Assembly: GCF_016863195.1 (NCBI RefSeq)
Contig: NZ_BOOK01000021.1
Location: 62,001 to 126,000 of the forward strand
DNA length: 64,000 bases
DNA from: Paraplanobispora takensis
Lineage (GTDB): Bacteria > Actinomycetota > Actinomycetes > Streptosporangiales > Streptosporangiaceae
Direction of reading: 5' to 3'
Shown: positions 21,649-30,163 of the stretch, piece after piece
How the letters are laid out: each line of letters begins with the position of its first letter
Position numbering within the stretch: position 1 is the first letter of the stretch
Position numbers and translations under genes: made by a program
The notes under the pieces: generated by a model
Told to the model about the DNA's origin: nothing
What the model saw: the letters and a program-made list of their open reading frames with translations, nothing else
The model's database searches: none

Positions 21649-22454
21649 AAGACCCCCGCCCGGTCGGTCATCCGTTCGTACTCCTCCAGCCGGGCCTGCG
21701 TGCGCAGCGGCGCCGCGTCCGCCATGGCCTCCACCAGCACCATGGCCAGGGCGAGCGGCGCCGCGTGCGAGTCGAACACCAGCCGCTCGCCGACCGGGGC
21801 GTCCAGGATCACGTCCGCGTCGAACGGCACGTCCCGCCGGTCGGTGATCACCGCGGTGCGCAGGCCCAGCCCCTGGGCGTCCTTGAGGGCCTGTACGGCC
21901 TCGGCCGGATAGCGGGGCAGGACCACCGCGAGCAGCCAGCCGGCTCCGGCCCGGCGGGCGGCGTGCAGGCCGTCGGCCAGCTCGGAGCCGCCGTGGGTCA
22001 GCAGCCGCACGTCCGGGTGGATCCGGCGGGCGTAGTAGGCGAAGGTGGTGGCCAGCCCGCTGGAGACCCGCAGGCCCAGCACCGGCAGCGGCTCGCAGGC
22101 GGCCAGCGCGGCGCCCAGCTCCGTGACGGCCGAGGCGTCGGCCAGCCCCTCCCGCACCGCCCGGAGGTTGCCGATCTCCACGTCGATCGCGGTCTGCAGG
22201 TCGTTGGCCCGCGACGGGTCCTGGCCGCCGACGACCAGGGGTCGCAGCGCCTGGCGCAGCTCCGGGTAGCCGGCGAAGCCCAGGACCATCGCGAACCTGG
22301 TCACCGAGGGCTGGCTCACCCCGGCCCGCTCGGCCAGCTCCACACTCGACAGGAAGATCGCCTCGTCGAGGTGGTCGTCCAGGTAACGCGCGATCCGCCG
22401 CTGCACCGGCGAGAGCCGGTGGCCTTCCAGAAGCCGGTCGAGTCCGTCGCCCAC
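21639..22454 (-). CDS. RpiR/MurR-family transcriptional regulator
   Basis: This protein of about 271 residues has an N-terminal RpiR helix-turn-helix (SPVQRRIARYLDDHLDEA, ELAERAGVSQPSVTRFA) and a C-terminal SIS domain for a ligand (VLGLRVSSGLATTFAYY, GAGWLLAVVLPRYPAE). The GTG at 22454 is preceded by GGAGG with a four-base spacer; an ATG at 22487 is an alternative. It lies 184-217 bp downstream of hutU on the same strand. As the only dedicated regulator beside the hut genes, it is the best candidate to bind the TGAATG-N4-CATTCA sites. Confidence 0.9.
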   Translation of the reverse strand: MGDGLDRLLEGHRLSPVQRRIARYLDDHLDEAIFLSSVELAERAGVSQPSVTRFAMVLGFAGYPELRQALRPLVVGGQDPSRANDLQTAIDVEIGNLRAVREGLADASAVTELGAALAACEPLPVLGLRVSSGLATTFAYYARRIHPDVRLLTHGGSELADGLHAARRAGAGWLLAVVLPRYPAEAVQALKDAQGLGLRTAVITDRRDVPFDADVILDAPVGERLVFDSHAAPLALAMVLVEAMADAAPLRTQARLEEYERMTDRAGVFTG

Positions 22455-22671
22455 GTCCCCTCCAACCGATCCGCCACCCGTGATCATTCCCCGCCGGGGG
22501 AGGCGGAGGATGCCTCACCGTACCCAAGCGCCGGACCCCGGCGGTCTCCCGTCTCATCCACCGGGGCGCGGCCGGTCCCGCCGGAGCGGGTCCCGGGTGC
22601 CGGTCTCCCCGGGCCGTCCCGGTGCCCGCGCGATGCCGGGCCCCGGGGCGGCGCCTTCCGTCCGCGGCCGG

Positions 22672-24327
22672 TCAGGACTCGCGCATCGGGACGCGGACCT
22701 CGCGCTCCTCGGCGACGGCGACGGCCTCGTCGTACCCGGCGTCGACGTGGCGGATCACGCCGGTGCCGGGGTCGTTGGTCAGGACCCGGTTGAGCTTCTC
22801 GGCGGCGAGCGCGGTGCCGTCGGCGACGGTGACCTGCCCGGCGTGGATGGACCGGCCGATGCCGACCCCGCCGCCGTGGTGGATGGAGACCCAGGCGGCG
22901 CCGGAGGCCACGTTGAGCATCGCGTTCAACAGCGGCCAGTCGGCGATGGCGTCGGAGCCGTCGAGCATGCCCTCGGTCTCGCGGTACGGGCTCGCGACGG
23001 AGCCGCAGTCGAGGTGGTCGCGGCCGATGACCAACGGCGCCTGGATCTCCCCGGAGGCGACCATGTCGTTGAACCGCTCGCCGGCCAGGTGGCGCTCGCC
23101 GTACCCGAGCCAGCAGATGCGGGCGGGCAGGCCCTGGAAGTGGACCCTCTCCCCGGCCATCCGGATCCACCGGGCCAGCGGTTCGTTGTCGGGGAACAGC
23201 TCCAGGACGGCCCGGTCGGTCGCGGCGATGTCGGCGGGGTCGCCCGACAGCGCGGCCCAGCGGAAGGGGCCCTTGCCCTCGCAGAACAGCGGCCGGATGT
23301 AGGCGGGCACGAAGCCGGGGAAGTCGAACGCGCGGGCGTAACCGGCGAGCTCGGCCTCGCCCCGGATCGAGTTGCCGTAGTCGAAGACCTCGGCCCCGGC
23401 GTCCTGGAAGCCGACCATCGCCTCCACGTGCCTGGCCATGGAATCGCGCGCCTTCGCGGTGAACCCGGCCGGGTCCTTGTCGCGCTCGGCGGCCATGTCG
23501 GCGAAGGCGACGCCCAGCGGAAGGTACATCAGCGGGTCGTGGGCCGAGGTCTGGTCGGTGACGACGTCGATCTCGGCGCCGCGGCGCAGCAGCTCGGGTA
23601 CGGCCTCGGCCGCGTTGGCCTCGACGCCGATGCTCAGCGGGCGGCGCGCGTCGCGGGCCTCGTAGGCCAGGCGCAGCGCCTCGTCGAGGTCCTTGGCCCG
23701 CACGTCGAGGTAGCGGTGCTCGATCCGGCGCTCGATGCTGCGCGGGTCGCAGTCGACGCAGATCGCCACGCCGCCGTTCATGGTCACGGCCAGCGGCTGG
23801 GCGCCGCCCATGCCGCCGAGCCCGGCGGTCAGGGTGATCGTGCCGGCGAGGGACCCGCCGAAGCGCTTGTCGGCCACGGCCGCGAAGGTCTCGTATGTGC
23901 CCTGGAGGATGCCCTGGGTGCCGATGTAGATCCAGGAGCCCGCGGTCATCTGCCCGTACATGGTCAGGCCGGCGGCCTCCAGGCGGCGGAACTCCTCCCA
24001 GTTCGCCCAGTCGGGGACCAGGTTGGAGTTGGCGATGAGCACGCGGGGCGCCCACTCGTGGGTGCGGAAGACGCCGACCGGGCGGCCGGACTGCACCAGC
24101 AGCGTCTCGTCGCCCTCCAGGGTCGTCAGCGTGCGGGTGATCGCGTCGAACGAGCGCCAGTCGCGGGCCGCCCTGCCCGAACCGCCGTAGACGACGAGCT
24201 GCTCCGGATGCTCGGCCACCTCGGGGTCCAGGTTGTTCTGGATCATGCGGAGCGCGGCCTCCTGCGGCCAGCCCCTGGCGGTGAGCGTGGTGCCGCGCGG
24301 CGCGCGGACGGTCCGGCTGCCGGTCAT
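22672..24327 (-). CDS. hutU: Urocanate hydratase
   Basis: This 551-residue enzyme converts urocanate to imidazolone-5-propionate using tightly bound NAD. Hallmarks include the Gly-rich [38 protein letters not shown] and [20 protein letters not shown] with the active-site Cys. The ATG at 24327 has GGGGAGG seven bases upstream; an in-frame upstream start at 24360 would begin inside the operator. The hut palindrome lies 21 bp upstream. Histidase (hutH) is not in this window. Confidence 0.96.
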   Translation of the reverse strand: MTGSRTVRAPRGTTLTARGWPQEAALRMIQNNLDPEVAEHPEQLVVYGGSGRAARDWRSFDAITRTLTTLEGDETLLVQSGRPVGVFRTHEWAPRVLIANSNLVPDWANWEEFRRLEAAGLTMYGQMTAGSWIYIGTQGILQGTYETFAAVADKRFGGSLAGTITLTAGLGGMGGAQPLAVTMNGGVAICVDCDPRSIERRIEHRYLDVRAKDLDEALRLAYEARDARRPLSIGVEANAAEAVPELLRRGAEIDVVTDQTSAHDPLMYLPLGVAFADMAAERDKDPAGFTAKARDSMARHVEAMVGFQDAGAEVFDYGNSIRGEAELAGYARAFDFPGFVPAYIRPLFCEGKGPFRWAALSGDPADIAATDRAVLELFPDNEPLARWIRMAGERVHFQGLPARICWLGYGERHLAGERFNDMVASGEIQAPLVIGRDHLDCGSVASPYRETEGMLDGSDAIADWPLLNAMLNVASGAAWVSIHHGGGVGIGRSIHAGQVTVADGTALAAEKLNRVLTNDPGTGVIRHVDAGYDEAVAVAEEREVRVPMRES

Positions 24328-24347
24328 GAATGGCCTCCCCATCGTCC

Positions 24348-24363
24348 TGAATGAACGCATTCA
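24348..24363. promoter_or_regulatory. hut operator copy 2 (TGAATG-N4-CATTCA)
   Basis: TGAATG-AACG-CATTCA has the same half-sites and spacing as the element before the M20 hydrolase-hutF-hutI operon at 18403-18418. It sits immediately upstream of hutU. Two identical, correctly placed palindromes in front of the two hut units make a shared repressor very likely. Confidence 0.75.
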
Positions 24364-24381
24364 TATTTGTCACTCGGAGGC

Positions 24382-24425
24382 CACAGGTCAACCCGGAGAG
24401 GGTCACAGGTCGACCCCGGGAGGGG
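24382..24425. repeat. Imperfect 22-bp tandem repeat upstream of hutU
   Basis: Two copies of a CACAGGTC(A/G)ACCC(C)GG-type unit run from 24382 and 24404, differing by a few bases. They lie between the hut operator and a 13-bp hairpin in the 351-bp gap between hutU and the ABC exporter gene. Function unknown; simple slippage is enough to explain them. Confidence 0.5.
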
Positions 24426-24454
24426 GCATCCCGGAACGATCTCCGGGATGCCCC
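24423..24454. terminator. Hairpin downstream of the ABC exporter gene
   Basis: A 13-bp perfect stem (24423-24435 with 24442-24454) with a six-base loop lies 225 bp beyond the ABC exporter stop at 24679 and upstream of hutU. Reading leftward it can end exporter transcription and insulate hutU. The rest of this gap (24455-24678) shows no clear gene. Confidence 0.5.
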
Positions 24455-24678
24455 TCCTGCGGTCTCCGTCCCGGCCGCGTCCCGCACGAACGGGACCGGG
24501 CGGTGGACCGGTGAGCGCACCACGGGCGCTCCGGCGCGAAGGAGAGGCTTCGCAGAGCGGGGGTTCCCGGTTTCCCCCATGGTCAACCGGGCCGCCGGAC
24601 CGTCTTGCCCGAACCGCCCCGTAACGGTCCCAGGAATTTGCCAGGAGTCTACGGAGCGGACGGTCCGGGCTTGCCCGT

Positions 24679-26457
24679 CTAGGTCGCCGGCAGGAGGAAC
24701 TGGGTGGCGGCGAGCTCGCGGTAGAGGTCGTCGCCGTCGAGGAGCTCGTCGTGGGTGCCGACGGCCCTGACCCTGCCCGCCTCCATCACCACGATCCGGT
24801 CGGCGCCGGTCACCGTGGACAGCCGGTGCGCGATCACCAGCACGGTCGTCTCCCTGGCCACCTCCGCGATGACCTCGCGCAGCCGCAGCTCGTTGACCGC
24901 GTCGAGCTGGGAGGTGGCCTCGTCCAGCAGGAGCAGCCGGGGCCGGCGCAGCAGCGCCCTGGCGATGGCGACGCGCTGGCGCTCCCCGCCCGACAGCAGG
25001 ACCCCGCGGTGGCCGACCTTGGTCTCCAGCCCTTCGGGGAGGCGGGCGGCCAGGTCCTCCAGGCGGGTCAGCGCGAGCACCCGGCGCACCTCCTCCTCCG
25101 CCACGCCGGGCGCGGCGAACAGGAGGTTCTCCCGGAGCGAGCCGTCCAGCACGGGCGCGTCCTGCTCGACGTACCCGACGGCGGCGCGCAGCTCGGCCAG
25201 CGGCCAGTGCCGGATGTCGCGCCCGTCGACCGTGATCCTCCCGCTCTGCTGCTCGTAGAAGCGCTCCAGCAGCGCGAACACCGTGGACTTGCCCGCCCCG
25301 GACGGGCCGACGAGCGCGGTCATGCCGCCGGCCGGGACGGCGAAGGAGACGTCGTGGTGGACCACGGGCCGGTCGTCGCCGTAGCGGAAGCCCACGGACT
25401 CGAACCTCACCCCCGCCGGGACCGTGCCGGGCGCGGGGACCGGCCCGGCGGTCTCCTCGGCCGGGAGGTCCTCGATCTCCCGGATCCGCTTGACCGCCGC
25501 CAGGCCGCTCTGCACCTGGGTGAATCCCTGGACCAGCTGGCCGACCGGCGCGACGAGGAAGAACAGGTAGAGCAGGAAGGCGATCAGCGCGGAGACCTCC
25601 ATCTCGCCGGCGGCGACCCGCGCCCCGCCGACGCCGAGCACGGCCACGAAGGCGAGCTGCGCGGAGACCCACGCGGAGATGCCCACGATGGAGGTCAGCC
25701 AGGCGACGGCGATGCCGCGGTCGCGGGCCTCGCGCGCCGCGGCGCCCACTGTCGCGATCTCACGCTCCTCGGCGCCGCTGGCCTTGACGGTGCGGAAGGC
25801 CTGGAGCACCCGGTCGAGCACCGCGCCCATCTCGCCCACCGCCTCCTGCGCCTTGATCGAGGCCCGCTGGATGCGCGGCATGACCAGGCCCACGAGCCCG
25901 CCGACCACGACGAGGACCGCCAGCGTGACCAGGAGCAGCACCCCGTCCATGAAGGCCATCATCACGATCGCGCCCACCAGCATGAACAGGGAGCTGACCG
26001 ACTCGACGATCCCGTCGGTGAACACCGCGCGCAGCAGGGTGGTGTCGGAGGTCACCCGGGAGAGCAGGTCGCCCGGCTTGAGCCGGTCCACCTCGGAGAC
26101 GCGCAACCTCATCATGCGTCCCACCAGGCTCTGCCGGGCCGAGAACACGATGCCCTCGCCCATGCGTTCCAGGACGTACCGGCCCAGCGCCCCGATGCCC
26201 GCGCCCAGCACCACGGCGGCCGTCAGCGCGAGCACCGGCCCGGCCAGGGACTGCTCCCGGCCGAACGCGTCGACCACCGACTTGGCCAGCAGCGGCATCG
26301 CCAGCCCGGCCAGCGAGCTGACGAGGCTGAGAGCCCCGCCGGCCAGCAGGACGCGCCAGTACGGCCGGACGTAGCCGAACAGCAGGCTCCACGACGCCGT
26401 GTCCCCGGATCCGGCTGCCGGCCCCCCGGGCGCGTGTTCAGATGCGGTCGCGGTCAC
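24679..26457 (-). CDS. ABC exporter, fused membrane and ATPase domains
   Basis: This protein of about 592 residues is a half-size type IV exporter. A six-helix transmembrane domain is followed by an ATPase with Walker A GPSGAGKST, signature LLSGGERQR, Walker B LLLLDEATSQLD and an H-loop His (IAHRLSTV). Homodimers of this MsbA/LmrA-like class export lipids, drugs or peptides. Two starts have ribosome-binding sites: GTG at 26457 (used, just before the conserved part) and ATG at 26532. Three palindromes upstream suggest ligand-dependent repression. Confidence 0.9.
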   Translation of the reverse strand: MTATASEHAPGGPAAGSGDTASWSLLFGYVRPYWRVLLAGGALSLVSSLAGLAMPLLAKSVVDAFGREQSLAGPVLALTAAVVLGAGIGALGRYVLERMGEGIVFSARQSLVGRMMRLRVSEVDRLKPGDLLSRVTSDTTLLRAVFTDGIVESVSSLFMLVGAIVMMAFMDGVLLLVTLAVLVVVGGLVGLVMPRIQRASIKAQEAVGEMGAVLDRVLQAFRTVKASGAEEREIATVGAAAREARDRGIAVAWLTSIVGISAWVSAQLAFVAVLGVGGARVAAGEMEVSALIAFLLYLFFLVAPVGQLVQGFTQVQSGLAAVKRIREIEDLPAEETAGPVPAPGTVPAGVRFESVGFRYGDDRPVVHHDVSFAVPAGGMTALVGPSGAGKSTVFALLERFYEQQSGRITVDGRDIRHWPLAELRAAVGYVEQDAPVLDGSLRENLLFAAPGVAEEEVRRVLALTRLEDLAARLPEGLETKVGHRGVLLSGGERQRVAIARALLRRPRLLLLDEATSQLDAVNELRLREVIAEVARETTVLVIAHRLSTVTGADRIVVMEAGRVRAVGTHDELLDGDDLYRELAATQFLLPAT

Positions 26458-26569
26458 TCTCTCCCCTTCCGGGTTCCCCTCCGGACGAACGCGACCGGCC
26501 CCCGGCCGCCGCTCTTCCTGTCTACCGCTCATGCCTTCTCCCCGAGCGTTTCGCCCGTTTCCATAGACC

Positions 26570-26624
26570 AAAGTCGACTTTGTCAACATAAGTTGACTCG
26601 ATGGCCATGTCAACCCAAGTTGAC
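26570..26624. promoter_or_regulatory. Triple palindromic operator upstream of the ABC exporter
   Basis: AAAGTCGACTTT (26570-26581) is followed by GTCAAC-ATAA-GTTGAC (26582-26597) and GTCAAC-CCAA-GTTGAC (26609-26624), the last two starting 27 bp apart. The patch is AT-rich against its surroundings and lies in the 314-bp gap before the exporter gene. Half-sites of the AGTTGACT type are typical of MarR-family operators. No MarR gene is present in the window. The rest of the gap (26625-26771) shows nothing recognisable. Confidence 0.65.
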
Positions 26625-26771
26625 TTACACTCCGGAGAGGAGGACGGCGCCGAGGGGCGGCGATGCGGCGGGAGGGGGAACGGCGAGAAGCGCCGGACCG
26701 CGCACCGGGGAGGGGTGCGGCGGCCGGCGCTTCGCGGGGCGCAGCCGTGAAGGAGCGGACGGAGAGGGGGG

Positions 26772-27983
26772 TCAGGCCGGGGTCAGGACCAGGCAGGCGT
26801 TGCTGCCGCCGAAGCCGAAGGAGTTGGACAGCACCGGGCCCGCCGGGATCCGGCGCGGCGCTCCGTGGACGAGGTCGATCATCTCCGTGGCCGGGCCCGA
26901 GGTGAAGTTGGCCGTCGGCGGGACCAGGCCCTCCCGGGCGGAGAGCAGGCCGACCACCGCCTCGAACGCCCCCGCCCCGCCGACCAGGTGGCCGCTGACG
27001 CCCTTGGTGGAGGTCACCGGGGGCGTGCGCCCGCCGGAGCCGCCGAAGAGGTCGCGCAGGGCGAGCGCCTCGGCGTCGTCGTTGTGCGGGGTGGAGGTGC
27101 CGTGCGCGTTGACGTGGCCGACGTCCCCCGGCGACAGCCCGGCGTCGGCCAGCGCCGCGCGCATGCAGCCGGCCGCGACGGAGCCGTCCCGCAGCGGCGC
27201 GACGATGTGGTTGGCGTCGCAGTTGGCCGCGTAGCCGCTCACCTCGCCGTAGACGCGGGCGCCGCGCGCCTCGGCCAGATCGGAGCGCTCCAGGACGAGG
27301 AAGGCCGCGCCCTCGCCCATGACGAAGCCGTCGCGCTTCTCGTCGAAGGGGCGCGAGGCCTCCGCGGGCGCGTCCAGCCGTTCCGACAGCGCGCCCACCT
27401 TGGCGAAGGCCTCCATGACCAGCGGGGACAGCAGCGCGTCCAGGCCGCCGGCCACGGCCGAGCCGACCGTGCCCGAGCGGATCGCGCGCAGCGCCTCGCC
27501 GATCGCGGTGGCCCCGCTCGCGCAGGCCGTGTTGAAGGTCAGGCACGGCCCGCGGTAGCCGTACCGGATGGCGATGCGCGCGGCCGTGGAGCTGGACATC
27601 AGCGCCGGTACGGCGTGCACGGGCACCTTCTCCCTGCCGAGGGTGTGCCCCACGATCAGGTTCTCCAGGGTGGCGAACCCGCCGCCGCCGGTGCCGACGT
27701 AGACGCCGCGGTCCTCCGGGGACAGGCCGCCCGCGTCGGTGACGGCGTCGATCGCGGCGGCCAGGCCGATCTGCGCGGTCCGGTCGAGGGTGCGCAGCTC
27801 GCGGCCGGTGAAGTAGTCGAGCGGCTCGAAGGGGGCCAGCGGGCATCCGATGGGCACGGGACCGCCGGCCAGGCCGGGGATCACGGTGGCCGTCGACTTG
27901 CCGGCCAGCACCGTGGAGAGGACCTCCCCGGCGGTGTTGCCCGCCGGACTCTTGACCCCGATCCCGGTGACGACGACGCGCAC
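26772..27983 (-). CDS. Beta-ketoacyl-ACP synthase (FabF-like)
   Basis: This 403-residue ketosynthase catalyses decarboxylative Claisen condensation of acyl-ACPs. The catalytic triad is complete: Cys154 in NTACASG, His294 in NAHGTST and His332 in the KGVSGHLVG motif; the C-terminal NSFGFGG loop is present. The GTG at 27983 has GGGGAGG five bases upstream and matches the usual family N-terminus (VRVVVTGIGV). An ACP gene is immediately upstream in the same operon. No other pathway genes adjoin, so the product is unknown. Confidence 0.92.
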   Translation of the reverse strand: MRVVVTGIGVKSPAGNTAGEVLSTVLAGKSTATVIPGLAGGPVPIGCPLAPFEPLDYFTGRELRTLDRTAQIGLAAAIDAVTDAGGLSPEDRGVYVGTGGGGFATLENLIVGHTLGREKVPVHAVPALMSSSTAARIAIRYGYRGPCLTFNTACASGATAIGEALRAIRSGTVGSAVAGGLDALLSPLVMEAFAKVGALSERLDAPAEASRPFDEKRDGFVMGEGAAFLVLERSDLAEARGARVYGEVSGYAANCDANHIVAPLRDGSVAAGCMRAALADAGLSPGDVGHVNAHGTSTPHNDDAEALALRDLFGGSGGRTPPVTSTKGVSGHLVGGAGAFEAVVGLLSAREGLVPPTANFTSGPATEMIDLVHGAPRRIPAGPVLSNSFGFGGSNACLVLTPA

Positions 27984-28027
27984 GTCCGCCTCCCCGCCCC
28001 CCGGGCCGTTCCCGCCCCTCCCGCCGG

Positions 28028-28276
28028 TCACCGGGCCGCCATCGCGGCGTGCAGGATGCCGGCCATGTCGGCCACGGTCCGCGCGCCGGCGAAGTCGGCC
28101 GGTTCGAGCTGGACGCCGAGCCGCTCCTCGATGATGACCGCGATCTCCACCCACTCGAGGCTGTCGATCTGGTGGTCGGCGATGGTGGCACTGGGTTTCA
28201 CCTGGTCGCTCGGCACACTGAGCACCTCGGCGATCGCCGACCTGACGACGGACGTGGCTGAGTCAAGGCTTGTCAT
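28028..28276 (-). CDS. Acyl carrier protein
   Basis: This 82-residue acyl carrier protein has the phosphopantetheine serine at residue 39 in the HQIDSLEWVE motif. The start is the ATG at 28276 with AGGTG upstream; a longer frame to 28345 has no ACP similarity. It precedes the ketosynthase by 44 bp, so the two form a carrier-plus-condensing-enzyme unit. The sequence is a discrete, secondary-metabolism-type ACP; the housekeeping fatty-acid context (fabD, fabH) is absent. Confidence 0.88.
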   Translation of the reverse strand: MTSLDSATSVVRSAIAEVLSVPSDQVKPSATIADHQIDSLEWVEIAVIIEERLGVQLEPADFAGARTVADMAGILHAAMAAR

Positions 28277-28337
28277 TCGCCCACCTTTTGACGGGATTCG
28301 ATTCGCTCGCGCCCATGCAGACCCCGGACTATGCCCT

Positions 28338-28360
28338 CTAGACACATGTTCTGTCTAGAC
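28338..28360. promoter_or_regulatory. 23-bp palindromic operator candidate
   Basis: Perfect eight-base arms TCTAGACA and TGTCTAGA flank a seven-base centre. The element sits 62 bp upstream of the ACP-ketosynthase operon and about 210 bp upstream of the divergent DUF4331 gene. The symmetry and spacing resemble TetR-type operators, but no such regulator is encoded nearby. Confidence 0.6.
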
Positions 28361-28393
28361 CCTGGGAGGCGGAATTCCCGCGCCTCCCACTCA

Positions 28394-28447
28394 TTTGCGG
28401 ATGGTTTCCGCGGCCGGGAATTTGCGGATGGTTTCCGCGGCCGGGAA
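28394..28447. repeat. Exact 27-bp tandem duplication
   Basis: Two identical 27-bp units abut at 28394-28420 and 28421-28447. Each contains a small GCGGA/TCCGC hairpin. The duplication is about 120 bp before the DUF4331 start, in a 292-bp divergent intergenic region. It may be neutral slippage or a doubled protein-binding element. Confidence 0.75.
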
Positions 28448-28568
28448 ATCGCGGCAATCCGATGGCCTCCCGGCGACGAACAACCCGTCGAGGAACCCGG
28501 CCGGATCCTTGCTCTCCCCATCCCGAGGCCGGTCGCATCCGCGGCCGGCAGCCGAAAGGACCTACGAC

Positions 28569-29951
28569 ATGGAGTTCCGGATCAACCGGCGCGCCCTGCT
28601 GGGACTGGGCGTGTCCGGAGCGTTGATCGCCTCCTCGTTCGCCCTGCTCAGCCCCGCGACCGGCACGGCGTCCTCGCACCGCGAGGCCCCGATGATCTCA
28701 GGTGACCCGCGCAACGACAACACCGACGTCTACGCGTTCGTCAGCCCCGACAAAACAGACACGGTAACGCTTCTCGCCAATTTCATCCCGTTCCAGGAGC
28801 CGAACGGCGGGCCGAACTTCTACTCGTTCGACGTCAATTCCCGGTACAACATCAAGATCGACAGTGACGGCGACGCGAAGCCCGACATCACCTACCAGTG
28901 GCGCTTCCGTAATGAGGACAAGCGTGGAAACGCCACATTCCTCTACAACAACGGTCCCGTCACCTCGCTGAACGACGAGAACCTGCTGTTCAGGCAGCGC
29001 TACACACTGCTCAAGATCACTTCCCAGGGCACCAAGACGCTGGTGTCCAACGGGATCGTGGCGCCGAGCAACGTCGGCGCCGCCTCGATCCCCGACTACG
29101 GCACCTTGCGCTCGCAGGCCATCACCACCCTGCCGGGCGACGGCAAGACCTACGCCGGGCAGTCGGACGAGTCGTTCTTCCTCGACCTGCGGGTCTTCGA
29201 CCTGCTGTACGGCGGTGACCTGTCCGAGGTCGGCCAGGACACCCTCAAGGGCTACAACGTCAACACGCTGGCGCTCCAGCTGCCCAAGGACGAGGTCGCC
29301 CTGAAGGGCAACTCGAAGGACAACCCGGTCATCGGCGTGTGGTCCACCGTGGACAAGAAGGGGGCCGACGGCTTCGTCCAGGTCTCCCGGCTGGGACAGC
29401 CGCTGGTCAACGAGCTCGTGATGCCGGCCGGGCTGAAGGACACCTTCAACTCGATCAGCCCCGACAAGGACGCCGGCATCCCGGCGGTCGTCAACCGCGT
29501 CACCGACCCCGAGCTGGCCCGGCTGCTGCAGGCCATCTACGGCATCAAGGCGCCCGCGACCCCGCGCAACGACCTGGTCGAGATCTTCCTGACCGGTATC
29601 GCCAAGGACAACGGCCCGATCAAGACGGACCTCAACTCGCAGACCCTCAACAAGGACGCGGTCAAGCTGCGCCCCTCGGAGATGCTGCGGCTGAACATGT
29701 CCATCGCGCCCAGCAAGGACCCCAACCGCCTCGGCGTGATCGGCGGCGACCCGCAGGGCTACCCCAACGGCCGTCGCTTCGTCGATGACACGGTCGACAT
29801 CTCCCTGCAGGTGGTGGCCGGCGCCGCCCAGAGCGGCAAGCTCGTCGACGCTCTGGCAGCCGGGGACAAGGTGGACGCCAACGACAAGCCGACCGGCAAG
29901 ACGTTCCCCTACATCCCGCTCCCCAGCAACAAGGCCGTGAACCAGAACTGA
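28569..29951 (+). CDS. Secreted DUF4331-domain protein
   Basis: This 460-residue exported protein begins with a signal sequence that has an Arg-Arg pair (RINRRALLGLG), suggestive of Tat export, followed by the invariant DUF4331 opening SSHREAPMISGDP and DNTDVYAFVSPD. The family has no firmly established biochemical role. The ATG at 28569 is preceded by GAAAGGA. It is followed by a strong hairpin, then by TPR and nickel-transporter genes on the same strand; this grouping suggests an envelope function connected with metals, which is inference. Confidence 0.85.
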   Translation: MEFRINRRALLGLGVSGALIASSFALLSPATGTASSHREAPMISGDPRNDNTDVYAFVSPDKTDTVTLLANFIPFQEPNGGPNFYSFDVNSRYNIKIDSDGDAKPDITYQWRFRNEDKRGNATFLYNNGPVTSLNDENLLFRQRYTLLKITSQGTKTLVSNGIVAPSNVGAASIPDYGTLRSQAITTLPGDGKTYAGQSDESFFLDLRVFDLLYGGDLSEVGQDTLKGYNVNTLALQLPKDEVALKGNSKDNPVIGVWSTVDKKGADGFVQVSRLGQPLVNELVMPAGLKDTFNSISPDKDAGIPAVVNRVTDPELARLLQAIYGIKAPATPRNDLVEIFLTGIAKDNGPIKTDLNSQTLNKDAVKLRPSEMLRLNMSIAPSKDPNRLGVIGGDPQGYPNGRRFVDDTVDISLQVVAGAAQSGKLVDALAAGDKVDANDKPTGKTFPYIPLPSNKAVNQN

Positions 29952-29957
29952 TCCCCC

Positions 29958-29992
29958 AGGTGCGGAGCCCGGCCCGTCCGGGCTCCGCACCT
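29958..29992 (+). terminator. Terminator after the DUF4331 gene
   Basis: A perfect 15-bp inverted repeat (29958-29972 with 29978-29992) with a five-base loop lies six bases past the stop. The downstream sequence to 30163 is a C-rich stretch of CCCGCACTCC-like short repeats without a reading frame of its own. Confidence 0.8.
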
Positions 29993-30163
29993 CCCGCACC
30001 TCCCGCGTTTCCCGCCTTTCCGGGAGACCGTTCCCGCACTTCCGCGCCTCCCGCACTCCCGCACTCCCGCACTCCGGGGAGACCGCCCCCGCGCCTCCCG
30101 TACTCCTCGCCCTTCCGCGAGCCGTTCCCGCCGTGACCGCGCACCCGCCCAGGAGAGATCACC

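Noticed and set aside
22484-25672. A 1,062-codon minus-strand frame running through hutU and the ABC exporter gene
   Set aside because: It is in a different frame from both real genes, crosses the hut promoter and is Arg/Pro/Gly-rich without motifs.
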